A stretch of DNA of 64,000 bases from Endozoicomonas sp. GU-1 (GTDB lineage: Bacteria; Pseudomonadota; Gammaproteobacteria; Pseudomonadales; Endozoicomonadaceae): assembly GCF_027366395.1 (NCBI RefSeq), contig NZ_CP114771.1, positions 2,728,001 to 2,792,000 of the forward strand. Reading direction: 5' to 3'. Below are positions 45,600 through 57,099 of this stretch, one piece after another. Position 1 is the first letter of the stretch; every line of letters begins with the position of its first letter. Position numbers and translations under genes: made by a program. Under the pieces are notes generated by a model. That model was not told where the DNA came from and ran no database searches. It saw nothing but the letters and a program-made list of their open reading frames with translations.

Positions 45600-47011
45600 C
45601 TACCTCGAGTATTTAACGTCAAACCGTTGCTCCGGCCATGGATGAAGAACTTTTACTTTGGGCAACACAGTGTTGATGAAGGCACCAAACTTCTTCCAGT
45701 TCAGTCTGCTTCTCTGGCTGCGCCGCTTCAAGGCTTTGTACCAAATCTTTTGCACTGCTGTCCTGAAGGCATTGATTCTCAGTCCATTGCCAGGCACCGA
45801 AAAGTAGTTCATGTGACCTTGCAGTACACGTCTCAACCACTTCAACTGCTCCGGCACGGGGTCATGCCTGTGTTTCAGGAGATAGTCTTTGATCTTGCTC
45901 AATGTCGCTCGCATTCGCTCTTTGCTGGTTCGTCTGACAATGTTGAAGTTTCCACTGCTTCGACTAATACCGCAGATATGAGTAAATCCAAGAAACGTAA
46001 ACGTCTCCGGCTTTCCCTGCTCCCTTTTCTTCAAGTCAACTTTGGCAAAGCGACCAAAGCGTATCAATCGGGTTTTATCCTCATGCAAGGACAAACCAAA
46101 CTGCCCAAGTCTTTTACCAAGCTCACTCAGGAAGACCTTTGCATCATGCTCACGCTGAAAGCCCAGCACACTGTCATCCGCAAAGCGAACCACAATCATT
46201 CGTCCAGAGGCTTCCCGCTTTCGCCATTGGTCAACCCAAAGGTCAAACACGTAGTGCAAATAAATATTTGATAATAGCGGCGATATCACCGATCCCTGTG
46301 GCATCCCTCTTACGCTTCGAACACGACGACCATCCCCGTCGTAGTGCCCTACTTGTATCCACTGTCTTATCAAGCGGATAATGCGCTTGTCCCTCACCCG
46401 ATGCTCTAAAAACATGATCAGCCACTCATGTTCGACCTGTTCGAAGAATTTCCGAATATCCAGATCCAGCACCCAGTTCACCGGATTACGTTTGATTCCC
46501 ACCGTCAGAGCATCCAATGCATCATGTTGGCTTTTCAAAGGTCGGTAACCGTAAGAAAAACCACGGAAATCATTCTCGTAAATCCCCTCCAATACCTTGA
46601 CTACTGCCTGCTGGACTATCTTATCTTCCAGACAGAATACACTGATCGGACGCTCACCACCGTCAGCCTTCGGAATCATTATCCTTCTGGCCGCTCGGGG
46701 GCGATAGCTTCCTTTATGTAATCGTTCGTGAAGGATGCCAGCCGGTTATCCAAATCCCGCTGATAGGTTTGCCATGTAACACCATCTACCCCCGCTGCCG
46801 ACCTCCGTTTCAATTGAAAGAAACAGTCTTTCAACAGATAAGGTGTAATATGGTGAAACAAGGCCGTGAACTGTAAACGACGATCCTTTGCCGCAGCCTG
46901 ACGTATACCCAACAGATTGGACATAGTGCTATTCCCGCGCTGAGTCGGGTCACGGACATCCTGTTGGATATTCCTCTTGGTCAAACCCCTTTCCTCCACA
47001 ACCTCCGCCAC
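45600..47011 (-). pseudogene. ltrA: Group II intron reverse transcriptase/maturase, frameshifted
   Basis: N-terminal part 46679-47011 (RT0-RT1: RRSAAGVDGVTWQTY) and main part 45600-46679 (RT domains with RFADDSVLGF as the YADD active site, RGMPQGSVISPLLSNIYL, and a C-terminal maturase X domain ending HPWPEQRFDVKYSR). No HNH endonuclease domain follows. The two parts join if one G is added near 46715 (YIKGSYRPRAARRIMIPK). A one-base deletion has therefore inactivated the protein. Confidence 0.9.
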
Positions 47012-47490
47012 AGATCTCTCTGCTTTGTTCGGCGCTTCTCAGGTACTATGGGCTTGTCCGACTTCCTGCCGACGACAATAGGCGTATGGCTATTAACCTT
47101 CCCTACTGCGTCTCCTATGGCTAAACAGGAGAAACCAGCAGGATCTCCCGAGTTCCGCACAAGATGCGTACCTGCATGCACAAGGTCTCCGACTGCGCGA
47201 GGCCCACAGGTCACTTGCGGTGTAGTGCAACCTGCAATATTGCTTTCTGCATCGCTTAACAACATCAGCACCTCGGATTATTGGATTTCGCAGCTCAATA
47301 CTTAGCCTACAGGCTCCCCTGTCAACGCTTCACCGGATACCTTACGATATACGGCGCATGACTCGAGGCTGGGGCGACCCGCCAGTCTTACCCCACAGGG
47401 ACTTTCACCCTTAACATCTTGCCGATTTATCTCGGCACACCAAGCGCTTAAAAAATTGATGTCAAAACCATAACTACTGACAATATCACC

Positions 47491-47518
47491 CGCCGGTTTA
47501 TCCGATGATAAACCGGCG
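47491..47518. terminator. Hairpin terminator downstream of purA
   Basis: CGCCGGTTTATC (47491-47502) and GATAAACCGGCG (47507-47518) form a perfect 12-base-pair stem with a 4-base loop, followed on the plus strand by ATTTTG. It lies about 28 bases after the purA stop (minus strand) and may work in both directions. Confidence 0.75.
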
Positions 47519-47546
47519 ATTTTGTCACAGAGGCCAATCCTGATGA

Positions 47547-48851
<1,305 letters not shown>

Positions 48852-48867
48852 TTAGTTTCAATGCAAT

Positions 48868-50067
48868 TTATAACGGTTCAACCAACCATTCGCCGTCACG
48901 GCAGATCAGCTGATGGTTGCAACCCATGCCCGCTGCTTCTGTCGCTTGCCCGGGCAGCTGGCGAACTACCCGTTCCCCCTGCCGACGCAGGCACTGCACC
49001 AGGGCAGCATCCGCATCAACAGGCGCAAAAATAGTCTTGCCTTCGGTACAGTCATCTGTACTTTCTGTTTTCAGCTCCAGCAACGCCTTAAGCTCCATAA
49101 GCGTCTTGAGGTCAGTGCTGAAACCGGTCGCAGGGCGTGATCGGCCGAAGGCTTCACCGATCCCATCATAGCGCCCACCTTTGGCGATTGCCTGCCCCTG
49201 ACCGGGCAGATAAGCCGCAAAAACGACACCTGTATGATAGTTGTAGCCCCTGAGTTCGCCCAGGTCGAAATAGAAGTCAGCACCCGGATAAAGACTGGTA
49301 ATCTCTCTGGCAATCAACCCGAGTTCATCCAGAGCAGTGGCAACGCCCTCAGGACCATCAGCCAGCTCACCCCTGGCCCGTTCCAGTATTTCCGGACCAC
49401 CGGCCAGATTGGGCAGGCTTGTCAGCATTCGGGCAGACCCTGCGCTGATATCCCACTGATTGACCAGCTGTTCAACTTCAGAGATCGCCTTGCGCTGCAA
49501 GGCATCAAAAAGCGCCAGCTCTTGATCACCCGACAGTCCGGCCTGAGATGCCAGCAAACGGTAAATCTGCACATGCCCGAGATCCAGACTGACTGAATCG
49601 GCTTCCACCTGAGCCAGGGTTTCCAGCATCAGGGAAATCACTTCCAGGTCACTTGCCACGCCAGAGTGACCATACAGCTCTGCACCGATCTGGATGGGTG
49701 ACCTTGAAGCCCCGAGGGAAGCGGGGCGGGTATGAAAGACACTGCCTGAATAACAAAGTCTTACCGGCCCATCCACTTTCAGGGTATGGGCATCAATTCT
49801 GGCCACCGCCGGTGTGGTATCTGCCCTTAATCCCATGGTTCTACCGGTCAGCTGATCGGTTACCTTGAAGGTTTGCAGATCCAGGTCATGACCGACACCT
49901 GCCGTCAGTGACTCGATAAATTCCAGATGGGGAGGAATCACCAGTTGGTAACCCCAGCGGTCAAACAGGTCGAGTATGTCGCGCCTTAACTTTTCAGCAC
50001 AACGGGCTCTGCCGGGAAGAATTTCCTCAATCCCATCAGGCAGCAGCCAGCGATCAGCGACGGTCAT
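48868..50067 (-). CDS. hisZ: ATP phosphoribosyltransferase regulatory subunit
   Basis: 399 residues from ATG at 50067, where the conserved start MTVADRWLLPDGIEEILP begins and GAGAGG lies upstream; an in-frame start at 50163 adds 32 unrelated residues. It is a HisS-like fold without tRNA charging: class II motif 2 region (GLRADTTPAVARID) and motif 3-like AKGGRYDGIGEAFGRSRPATGFSTDL. HisZ forms an octamer with the short HisG and gives histidine feedback control. hisG is not in this window. A terminator separates it from hflC. Confidence 0.96.
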   Translation of the reverse strand: MTVADRWLLPDGIEEILPGRARCAEKLRRDILDLFDRWGYQLVIPPHLEFIESLTAGVGHDLDLQTFKVTDQLTGRTMGLRADTTPAVARIDAHTLKVDGPVRLCYSGSVFHTRPASLGASRSPIQIGAELYGHSGVASDLEVISLMLETLAQVEADSVSLDLGHVQIYRLLASQAGLSGDQELALFDALQRKAISEVEQLVNQWDISAGSARMLTSLPNLAGGPEILERARGELADGPEGVATALDELGLIAREITSLYPGADFYFDLGELRGYNYHTGVVFAAYLPGQGQAIAKGGRYDGIGEAFGRSRPATGFSTDLKTLMELKALLELKTESTDDCTEGKTIFAPVDADAALVQCLRRQGERVVRQLPGQATEAAGMGCNHQLICRDGEWLVEPL

Positions 50068-50121
50068 AACAGCCTCTCTTATTGTTACTGTGGAAGTTTT
50101 TTCTTCGCTACCTGCCCACAC

Positions 50122-50149
50122 ACGAAAAAACCGGGCGAGGCCCGGTTTT
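50122..50149 (-). terminator. Terminator between hflC and hisZ
   Basis: AAAACCGGGC (50127-50136), loop GAG, and GCCCGGTTTT (50140-50149), with the minus-strand T run continuing. It lies 43 bases after the hflC stop. Confidence 0.88.
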
Positions 50150-50192
50150 GATAATATTACCACGGTTTTTTAGCGCTGGCAGCAAGAGTTCA

Positions 50193-51068
50193 TTATTTGC
50201 CTTGCTTATCGTGATTAAAGTAGCGGAAGAAATCACCTTTTGGTTCTATCAGCATGACGTTACCGGACTCTCCGAAGCTCTCTTTGTAAGCCTGAAGGCT
50301 ACGATAGAAGGCATAGAATTCCCGATCCTGCTGATACGCTTTGGCATAAATCTCAGCTGACCTGGCATCCCCGTCACCGCGAATCATTTCAGATTGACGG
50401 TAGGCATCGGCCAGAACCACCTGCTTTTCACGGTCGGCATTCGCCATGATACCTTCTGCCATCTCCTGACCACGGGAACGATAGTCCTGGGCCTCTTTCT
50501 CACGCTCGGATGACATCCGCTCAAATACCGAGTCACTGACCTGGGGAGGCAGGTCAATCCGCTTGATACGTACATCCATAACACTGACCCCCAGCTCATC
50601 CTGGGCAACTTCATTCAGCGTTGTGGTCAGTTCTTCCATCATCTCGTCACGCTGGCCGGACACCACTTCGTTCAGAGTGAGGCTACCAAACTGGTTCCGC
50701 ATGCTGGACTCAGCACGCTGGGCAAGCAGGTTACTGGCACGGAATACATCGCCTGCCGTTGCGCGGTAGAAGTCGTAGACGTTGTGAATGCGCCACTTGA
50801 TGTAGGAATCCACAATCACGGCCTTCTGCTCAAGGGTCAGGAAACGCTCGGATGGCACATCCAGAGTCTGCAGACGGCCATCAAACACCTTAACCTTGTC
50901 AACCAGCGGGATTTTCACATGCAGGCCCGGAGGAATACTGTCACGTACTACCTGACCAAAACGAAGTTGCACCGCCCTCTCCCGTTCGGAGATAACGAAT
51001 AAACTTCCCCACGCCAGTATTACAACAACCAGAGAAATAATCAGTCCAGTGAAGGCTTTCTGACTCAT
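50193..51068 (-). CDS. hflC: HflC, FtsH-modulating membrane protein
   Basis: 291 residues. An N-terminal membrane anchor (about 8-26, LIISLVVVILAWGSLFVI) is followed by an SPFH/band-7 domain (about 27-200) and a helical C-terminus with the basic-Ala pattern of the family (MAEGIMANADREKQVVLADAYR). HflC and HflK form a large periplasm-facing cage around FtsH and restrain its proteolysis. Its start overlaps the hflK stop by 4 bases (ATGA). Confidence 0.97.
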   Translation of the reverse strand: MSQKAFTGLIISLVVVILAWGSLFVISERERAVQLRFGQVVRDSIPPGLHVKIPLVDKVKVFDGRLQTLDVPSERFLTLEQKAVIVDSYIKWRIHNVYDFYRATAGDVFRASNLLAQRAESSMRNQFGSLTLNEVVSGQRDEMMEELTTTLNEVAQDELGVSVMDVRIKRIDLPPQVSDSVFERMSSEREKEAQDYRSRGQEMAEGIMANADREKQVVLADAYRQSEMIRGDGDARSAEIYAKAYQQDREFYAFYRSLQAYKESFGESGNVMLIEPKGDFFRYFNHDKQGK

Positions 51069-52237
51069 CGACTTACCCTCCCCCCACTGACTCGCGAGCT
51101 ATTGACGCGTTTATTCAATTCTTCTGTCACCCGGGTGGTAATCTCGTTTAATTCCTGGGCAGATAACTGTCTGGATGGCACTTTGCTGCTACCATGGGAC
51201 TGTGTCAGTTTATCCAGCGGCAGATACATCATGTTATTGCCACCTTCAACATCCACCAGTACCTTGCTGGATTTACTGAACACGTCTTCAATCGCCTCAA
51301 TATACAGACGCTCGCGGGTTACTTCAGGTGCCTGTTGGTACTCACCCAACAGTTTCACGAAACGATCCGCTTCACCCTCTGCCTTGGCTACTACCTCATC
51401 ACGGTAACCGTTGGCACTCTCAATAATACGCTGAGCCTGACCACGGGCTTCCGGAATGATCTTGTTGGCATACACCTGAGCCTTGTTCTTGGCCCTTTCT
51501 TCATCCTCACGGGCGCGGATAACGTCATCAAACGCTGCCTGCACTTCTTTGGGAGGATGGGCGCTCTCGATGTTTACCTTGGCCACATTAAGGCCGGTAC
51601 CGTAGCTGTCCAGGTAAGCCTGAAGGCGATCACGCACTTCGATACCCATCACCTCACGACCTTCGGTCAACACCTGATACATTTCGGAGCCACCGACAAC
51701 ATGACGCAACGCACTCTGTGTCGCCTCTTCCAGACTCACCAGCGGCTTGGCAACGTTGAGAACATAGTGCTTGATATCATCAATGTTGTACTGAACCGAC
51801 ATGGCCACCTCGACGATGTTCTCGTCTTCGGTCAACATTTGCTGCAAGAGGTTATAGGTCCGAAGTTCAGTCACCCGTTCCTGAAACTTGGTTTCAATGG
51901 GAGGGAAGTACATATGCAGGCCTGGGCCAACCGTCTCTGCATACTCACCAAAGCGCAGGATGACGGCCTGCTCTTTTTCATCAACGGTATAGACCGCATT
52001 CCAGATGTAGGCTGCAACAGCGAGTATCAGGATGCCAATAAAAATGCCGGAAGAGGAGCCTGCCTGAGCACCACCACCGGAGCCACCACCGCCTTTGCGG
52101 CCACCCCCAAACATGGAATTCAGTTTTTCCTGAAATTTGCGAAAAGCATCGTCCAGGTCCGGTGGTCCTTGCTTATCGCCTTTGTTACCACCGCCCCATG
52201 GATCCTGGTTGTTTCCACCCGGCTCGTTCCAGGCCAT
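51065..52237 (-). CDS. hflK: HflK, FtsH-modulating membrane protein
   Basis: 390 residues. A Gly-rich N-terminal segment (MAWNEPGGNNQDPWGGG, then FGGGRKGGGGSGGG) precedes one membrane helix at about 67-85 (IFIGILILAVAAYIWNAVY) and an SPFH domain with VKVNIESAHPPKEVQAAFDDVIRA-type family sequence at about 218-240. It is the partner of HflC. GGAGA precedes the ATG. The C-terminal tail is enriched in Ser and Arg. Confidence 0.97.
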   Translation of the reverse strand: MAWNEPGGNNQDPWGGGNKGDKQGPPDLDDAFRKFQEKLNSMFGGGRKGGGGSGGGAQAGSSSGIFIGILILAVAAYIWNAVYTVDEKEQAVILRFGEYAETVGPGLHMYFPPIETKFQERVTELRTYNLLQQMLTEDENIVEVAMSVQYNIDDIKHYVLNVAKPLVSLEEATQSALRHVVGGSEMYQVLTEGREVMGIEVRDRLQAYLDSYGTGLNVAKVNIESAHPPKEVQAAFDDVIRAREDEERAKNKAQVYANKIIPEARGQAQRIIESANGYRDEVVAKAEGEADRFVKLLGEYQQAPEVTRERLYIEAIEDVFSKSSKVLVDVEGGNNMMYLPLDKLTQSHGSSKVPSRQLSAQELNEITTRVTEELNKRVNSSRVSGGRVSR

Positions 52238-52840
52238 ATATGTCTCCGTAGAGTCAGCATCAGATTGAATTTTGGTTTGAGCATCCCTGTTACTGGGGAC
52301 AACAGGCGATTAAATCCATTGCCGGTCCATCAGAGGATGTGCATACCATAGTTACCTACAGACCTTGAGAGTCCCAGGTATGACATGACGTCGCAGGATA
52401 AATTTCCAGAGCAGTCATCAACTTCCACTTCGCCCTTCACTGCAACACAGGAGCGTAAAAAATGCAATGTATCCGTACCGTCCGGAATCCTGACCAGCCT
52501 TTACAGGCACTCAATAAGACGTACCCGGTAAAGATAGTTCCTGAGCCAGATTGTAGAGTTTGGATAGCGAATAGCGCAAGCCGAATTGGTAAAGACCGCA
52601 ACGGATTTTCTTTACAAACACCAAATCAGAGCTGTTTCGCCCAAATTTCATCCATCTGTCCTGATGAAATATTCTGTCCAGCCAGGAACGCTTTTTATCA
52701 TCTGCGACCACACTTTTTGACTGCATAAACAGTACATACTGTTACTGGCACAAAGCCAGCAGAGACAGCGAGAAGGTAATATTGAAGATAAAAGACATCG
52801 TACGTATTGACCTGAGCCAATACGCACAAACCGCAAGAGC
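52238..52840. other. 603-base gap between hflX and hflK
   Basis: No convincing gene. In related bacteria hflX and hflK lie close together. Two short overlapping frames (52462-52728 plus, 52511-52726 minus) lack recognisable features. A 16-base palindrome AACAGTACATACTGTT at 52728-52743 and a small GCCAG hairpin after it may be regulatory; the palindrome is not a LexA box. Confidence 0.4.
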
Positions 52841-54133
52841 TTACAGCATGGAATTAAAGCAACTCTCACTCAGACCTTCCTGCTTGGAAAGGCGCTCAAA
52901 GTCAGACTTTGGCAGGCGAATATCCAGAACCACATCACCACTATCGGAGTAGGCTTCGGATTGAATAGCACCAAGCTGATAAAGACGGGCACGGATACGT
53001 CCCTGGGCAGGTTTCAGGGTTAACTGTCCCTGCAGCATATCATCAGAAAGCAACTCTTTGATGGCGTCCTGCAGCAGATCAGCACCCTCTCCGGTCACTG
53101 CGGAAACCCAGACCCGCACAGGACGCCCTTCATCATTGCGCTGGATTTTCGGCTCTACCCCCTGTAACAGGTCAATTTTGTTATAGACCTCCAACTGTGG
53201 CACTTCATCCGCATTGATCTCTTTCAGTACCGAATGAACCTGATCCATGTTTTCCAGACGCTCCGGATCATGGCTGTCAATAACATGCAGCAGAAGATCA
53301 GCCTGACGGGTTTCCTCAAGGGTTGCCCGAAATGCCTCCACCAGCTTATGAGGCAGGTGACGTATGAAACCCACCGTATCCGCAAGAACGACAGGCCCGA
53401 TATCTGGCAAATCAATTCGCCGCAGTGTTGGGTCAAGGGTGGCAAACAATTGGTCAGCCGCATAAACCACCGACTCGGTCACGCGGTTAAACAGTGTCGA
53501 CTTGCCAGCGTTCGTATAACCGACCAGTGATACCTGGGGAACCTCTGCCCGCTGTCTGGAACGTCGCCCCTGCTCCCGCTGCCTGCGCACCTTTTCCAAA
53601 CGACGGCTAATGCTTTTGATGCGCGCCCTGAGAAGACGACGGTCAGTTTCCAGCTGGGTTTCACCCGGTCCTCTCAGGCCGATACCGCCCTTTTGCCGTT
53701 CAAGGTGAGTCCAGCCGCGAACCAGTCGTGTGCTCATGTGTTGCAACTGAGCCAGCTCAACCTGAAGTTTACCTTCAAAGGTTCTGGCACGCTGGGCAAA
53801 AATATCCAGAATCAGTCCGGTACGATCAATAACCCGGCATTTCAGCTCTTTTTCCAGATTACGTTCCTGGCTCGGAGAGAGGGCATGATTAAACAGCACA
53901 ACATCGACATCGTGCAGGACAACCAGCTGACGGATTTCTTCAACTTTGCCGGGACCGACAAAGAAACGGGGATTGGGATGTTTGCAGCCTGCGGTAATAA
54001 ATGCGGCAGACTCAACGCCAGCGGAGCGTACCAGCTCCATAAATTCCTGGGGGTCTTCCCGCTCACGCTCATCGTTCAATTCCAGATGAACAAGAACTGC
54101 GGTTTCACCACCCTCATGGCGGTCAAAAAACAA
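52841..54133 (-). CDS. hflX: GTPase HflX
   Basis: 430 residues. HflX N-terminal domain with FITAGCKHPNPRFFVGPGKVEEIRQL-type block, the coiled linker, then the G domain: G1 GYTNAGKST at about 205-213, G3 DTVGF at about 254-258, and N-K-I-D (YNKIDLL) as G4. HflX is a ribosome-splitting GTPase for stalled ribosomes. The C-terminal 80 residues carry the small HflX domain. It follows hfq by 147 bases in the miaA-hfq-hflX order common in gammaproteobacteria. Confidence 0.97.
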   Translation of the reverse strand: MFFDRHEGGETAVLVHLELNDEREREDPQEFMELVRSAGVESAAFITAGCKHPNPRFFVGPGKVEEIRQLVVLHDVDVVLFNHALSPSQERNLEKELKCRVIDRTGLILDIFAQRARTFEGKLQVELAQLQHMSTRLVRGWTHLERQKGGIGLRGPGETQLETDRRLLRARIKSISRRLEKVRRQREQGRRSRQRAEVPQVSLVGYTNAGKSTLFNRVTESVVYAADQLFATLDPTLRRIDLPDIGPVVLADTVGFIRHLPHKLVEAFRATLEETRQADLLLHVIDSHDPERLENMDQVHSVLKEINADEVPQLEVYNKIDLLQGVEPKIQRNDEGRPVRVWVSAVTGEGADLLQDAIKELLSDDMLQGQLTLKPAQGRIRARLYQLGAIQSEAYSDSGDVVLDIRLPKSDFERLSKQEGLSESCFNSML

Positions 54134-54242
54134 ATAGATCTCCTAAACAGCCACGAACCGCACGAGCTGAGAACCAGCTAACAGACAACCTGAAAACAAG
54201 ACTGCGCCACATGGCTCATTTTTAAAATAAATATAAACACCT

Positions 54243-54263
54243 GAAGGCACCTCAGGTGCCTTC
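54243..54263 (-). terminator. Hairpin between hfq and hflX
   Basis: GAAGGCACC (54243-54251) pairs with GGTGCCTTC (54255-54263) with a 3-base loop, 17 bases after the hfq stop. The following minus-strand bases are only moderately T-rich, so it may be an attenuator or processing site. Confidence 0.55.
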
Positions 54264-54280
54264 AAGATGCATCAACAGAA

Positions 54281-54526
54281 TTACTCATTCTCAGGCTGAT
54301 CAGTACCCTGCATCGGCAAACGAACCGGACGGCTGGGAACGACAGTTGATACGGCGTGCTTGTAAACCATCTGGCTCACCGTATTCTTGAGAAGAATAAC
54401 GAACTGATCGAAAGACTCAATCTGCCCCTGAAGCTTAATACCATTAACCAGGTAGATAGAAACCGGCACGCGTTCTTTACGCAGCACATTCAGGTAAGGG
54501 TCTTGTAGAGAATGCCCTTTTGACAT
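54281..54526 (-). CDS. hfq: RNA chaperone Hfq
   Basis: 81 residues from ATG at 54526, where the conserved start [20 protein letters not shown] begins and AAGGAG lies upstream; an ATG at 54616 is in frame but adds 30 unrelated residues. The Sm1 motif ([25 protein letters not shown]) and Sm2 motif (VYKHAVSTV with the KHA core) are intact. The C-terminal tail is short. Hfq pairs small RNAs with mRNAs. It lies after miaA in the usual order, but a gap of 330 bases suggests its own promoter. Confidence 0.98.
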   Translation of the reverse strand: MSKGHSLQDPYLNVLRKERVPVSIYLVNGIKLQGQIESFDQFVILLKNTVSQMVYKHAVSTVVPSRPVRLPMQGTDQPENE

Positions 54527-54856
54527 TTCTGTACTCCTTTTAATTCTCGGGTTTTTGAATAGCCTTGTTTCACTTTGGGGAGGACTATCCGCTGGACCGG
54601 CTGTGCCAGTACTCATTGTTCAATATATGTACAGCCTATGAAATGCCGACTCACATTAAGCTAACCCAACACCGCACTCAATAAGTAATACTAGCTACTC
54701 CAACCAGTCCTGCCGGAACAATTAGAGGTTCTAAGGTACTACTTTATTAAGCAATAAGTCTAAACAGCCAATGGTTTATGGAAGAAAGTTACATTTACAC
54801 CCTTGGCATTCCTCAGGGCTATGCACTTTACCTCATGACTATGAATTATACCGATG

Positions 54857-55807
54857 CTATTTAAGGGCACCCTCCAAAACTTTCAAGGCATCACCCGGCA
54901 GGTTGTTGGAAAACGTATCAAGCCAGTGAATATCAGGCCAGCTTCTGAGCCAGGTTAACTGCCTTTTAGCCAGTTGTCGGGTCGCAATAATACCTCTTTC
55001 GACCATCTCATCGTAGCTTAGTTCCCCAACAAGGTAAGACCAGGCCTGACGATAACCAACGGAACGGACAGAAGGCATGGTAACATTCAGGTCCCCACGC
55101 TGATAAAGCCGGGTTGCTTCCTCCAGAAAACCGTTCTCGAGCATCATTCTGAAACGCAGTGCAATGCGTTCATGGAGCACAGAACGGTCTTTTGGAGCCA
55201 TCGCCAGGCTGACAATGCCATAGGGTAAACATTGTTCCTTCTGCTCCCTGTGCCATTGAGACAGCGGTTTACCAGTCAGCTCATAAACCTCCAGGGCGCG
55301 CTGCAAGCGCTGGGTATCCGAGGGTTTTATTCTCAGTGCTGCTTCCGGATCAACGCCTGAGAGCTGCTGGTGCAAAGATGCCCAACCCCGATCCCTTGCG
55401 CTATCCAGCAGCCGTTGACGAACCCCGGCATCGGCAGCGGGCATGGTCGCCATACCGTCCCTGAGCACCTTAAAGTACATCATCGTACCACCAACCAGCA
55501 GAGGTATTCTCCCACGGGCGGTGATATCGGCCATCAACGCCAGGGCATCCCGTCGAAAATCGGCGGCTGAATAAGATTCCGCCGGATCAAGAATGTCGAT
55601 CAGGTGATGAGGCGCTGCCACCAGAACCTCAGGTTCCGGCTTGGCAGTGCCAATATCCATCCCTTTATAAATAAGTGCCGAGTCAACACTGATGATCTCA
55701 AAAGGCAGCTCTTTGCTGAGTGCTACCGCAAGGTCAGTTTTGCCTGAAGCGGTAGGACCCATCAAAAATACAGCGGGAGGGAGCCGCTTTTCCTCATGCG
55801 CGGACAT
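54857..55807 (-). CDS. miaA: tRNA dimethylallyltransferase
   Basis: 316 residues. P-loop [12 protein letters not shown] at about 17-28, the [18 protein letters not shown] motif, DILDP and [12 protein letters not shown], then the SVGYRQAW core near 240. It adds dimethylallyl to A37 of tRNAs that read UNN codons. ATG at 55807. In many relatives mutL lies upstream; here an accessory gene does. Confidence 0.97.
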   Translation of the reverse strand: MSAHEEKRLPPAVFLMGPTASGKTDLAVALSKELPFEIISVDSALIYKGMDIGTAKPEPEVLVAAPHHLIDILDPAESYSAADFRRDALALMADITARGRIPLLVGGTMMYFKVLRDGMATMPAADAGVRQRLLDSARDRGWASLHQQLSGVDPEAALRIKPSDTQRLQRALEVYELTGKPLSQWHREQKEQCLPYGIVSLAMAPKDRSVLHERIALRFRMMLENGFLEEATRLYQRGDLNVTMPSVRSVGYRQAWSYLVGELSYDEMVERGIIATRQLAKRQLTWLRSWPDIHWLDTFSNNLPGDALKVLEGALK

Positions 55808-55913
55808 AGGAGAATGTGTACCTGAAAATAATAAAAATGTGATTCTATAGGGAAGGTCTTTTTTTACAATGCAGGGAGACCCGATATTTCATTTTTTCAA
55901 AAGCCAGACCATT

Positions 55914-56708
55914 CTACCTTAGTTGCAAACAGTCTGGGATAATTTTATCGGAAAACAATTGCGCTAATACTTCATTCAGGTCTTTAGAATCAGAAATATC
56001 ATTCAAGGCTTGTTTTAATTCTACTGAGCCCTGGTTCAAATTATCGATAAAACTGCTAATGTCATAAGCAGTAACATGATCAAACAAATTTCTCCAGCCA
56101 GGTGCCAATATCAGCTCCCCGCCACCTATACAACCAAATCCGGTATAATCACACCCCCCCTCAAACTTATAAACACTACCATCCTTTAGTTCGCCAAACA
56201 TGATCCAGTTTTCTCCTTCATTTTCACCCTCCTGGTATGAGAAGACTTTGTCAATCTCCCTGCACTCAGTTGTGTATTCGACCATACCGGGCTGCGGCGT
56301 CCCCCGTGTTTCCCAGGAACCATCATCAACTAAAAAAGAATACCATGCATAATTACCCTCCCAGAGCGAACCATCAATTTCCACCGGAGTAAACACAATA
56401 TTTCTCACCTCCTCTCTAGCGCTGAAAAATAAAGGCTTACACTCTGAACTGCTTATTATTGAAGCACCTAATCGACGAAGGTCATCCAGTCCAAGGTACT
56501 GAATTAATCGATCACTGATACCTTGAATATTTAATACCTGAGAATAAATATCTTCTTCTTTCAGCGGTAATTTATTTTTAACTGCCCTGGCATCCATTAT
56601 TTTTGGATTACCGTTGTCTGATGGTTCCTCTGTACCCACTTTACTTTGGTCTGTGGTACTCGTAATAGATAACGAGTTTAATCTACTAGCCAATAATGCA
56701 GGATCCAT
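55914..56708 (-). CDS. Unrecognised protein with an F-box-like segment
   Basis: 264 residues, AT-rich compared with miaA. A Ser/Thr-rich N-terminal 50 residues is followed by ISDRLIQYLGLDDLRRLGA at about 64-82, which has the L-x-x-Y-L-x-x-x-D-L-x-x-L spacing of an F-box first half; the second half is not clear. The rest is probably beta-rich, with many Trp, Gly and Tyr (NYAWYSFLVDDGSWETRG, CDYTGFGCIGGG). No membrane segment or signal. Its place, upstream of miaA in the usual mutL position, marks it as an accessory insertion. F-box membership is speculative. Confidence 0.6.
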   Translation of the reverse strand: MDPALLASRLNSLSITSTTDQSKVGTEEPSDNGNPKIMDARAVKNKLPLKEEDIYSQVLNIQGISDRLIQYLGLDDLRRLGASIISSSECKPLFFSAREEVRNIVFTPVEIDGSLWEGNYAWYSFLVDDGSWETRGTPQPGMVEYTTECREIDKVFSYQEGENEGENWIMFGELKDGSVYKFEGGCDYTGFGCIGGGELILAPGWRNLFDHVTAYDISSFIDNLNQGSVELKQALNDISDSKDLNEVLAQLFSDKIIPDCLQLR

Positions 56709-57099
56709 ACCCCACCCTCTTCACAATTTTTTTCACCTGAAATTGCATAGAAAAAGTGTCCAAGTTAATCCAGCGATTGACGGTTGGCTGAAACACCAAC
56801 GCAATACCCGATCCGTATCTGAACCAGGGAGAAAACGGTACAGGACAATCGCATATTTTAATTCATGACTCAAAGGCAGATAATCAACACTCCATGATGG
56901 TAAAAAATTGAAAATCTGCCAGAAATCTTTCTGAAAATGCTGCCGCTTTATTCATTTATTGACATTTATCAGCTCCACGGTAAGAGCCCCTTATTTGCTC
57001 ATTGTAGCGCACTGTCGTACATTACAAACTCTGAACTCGAGCTCTTAAGGCAAGCCGAAAAAATCTATAGAACAAAAACAATTAAAAAAAGGCGACACA
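56709..57099. other. Intergenic region between divergent accessory genes
   Basis: 390 bases, AT-rich, with no gene-like frame. It would hold promoters for the minus-strand gene at 55914-56708 and the symporter at 57100. No clear operator was seen. Confidence 0.45.

Larger units (their letters stand above)
45533..47440 (-). mobile_element. Group II intron, degenerate, antisense to the ankyrin gene
   Basis: The 5' end is the canonical GTGTGCC at 47440-47434, followed by AAGGGTGAAAGTCCCTG (about 47411-47395), typical of domain I. A reverse transcriptase frame follows, then domain V (45567-45599) and a 10-base-pair domain VI hairpin (GGGGTGGCGG with CCGCCATTCC) ending near CCTAC at about 45533. 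The 3' boundary is accurate to a few bases. Lying on the strand opposite to the host gene, it cannot be spliced from that gene's mRNA. Confidence 0.85.

Noticed and set aside
45627-46271. 214-codon plus-strand frame opposite the intron RT
   Set aside because: Antisense shadow of a clear reverse transcriptase.
51194-52351. 385-codon plus-strand frame opposite hflK
   Set aside because: Antisense shadow of hflK; no ribosome-binding site or domain.
52728-52743. Palindrome AACAGTACATACTGTT as a LexA site
   Set aside because: The half-sites are in the wrong orientation for CTGT-N8-ACAG.
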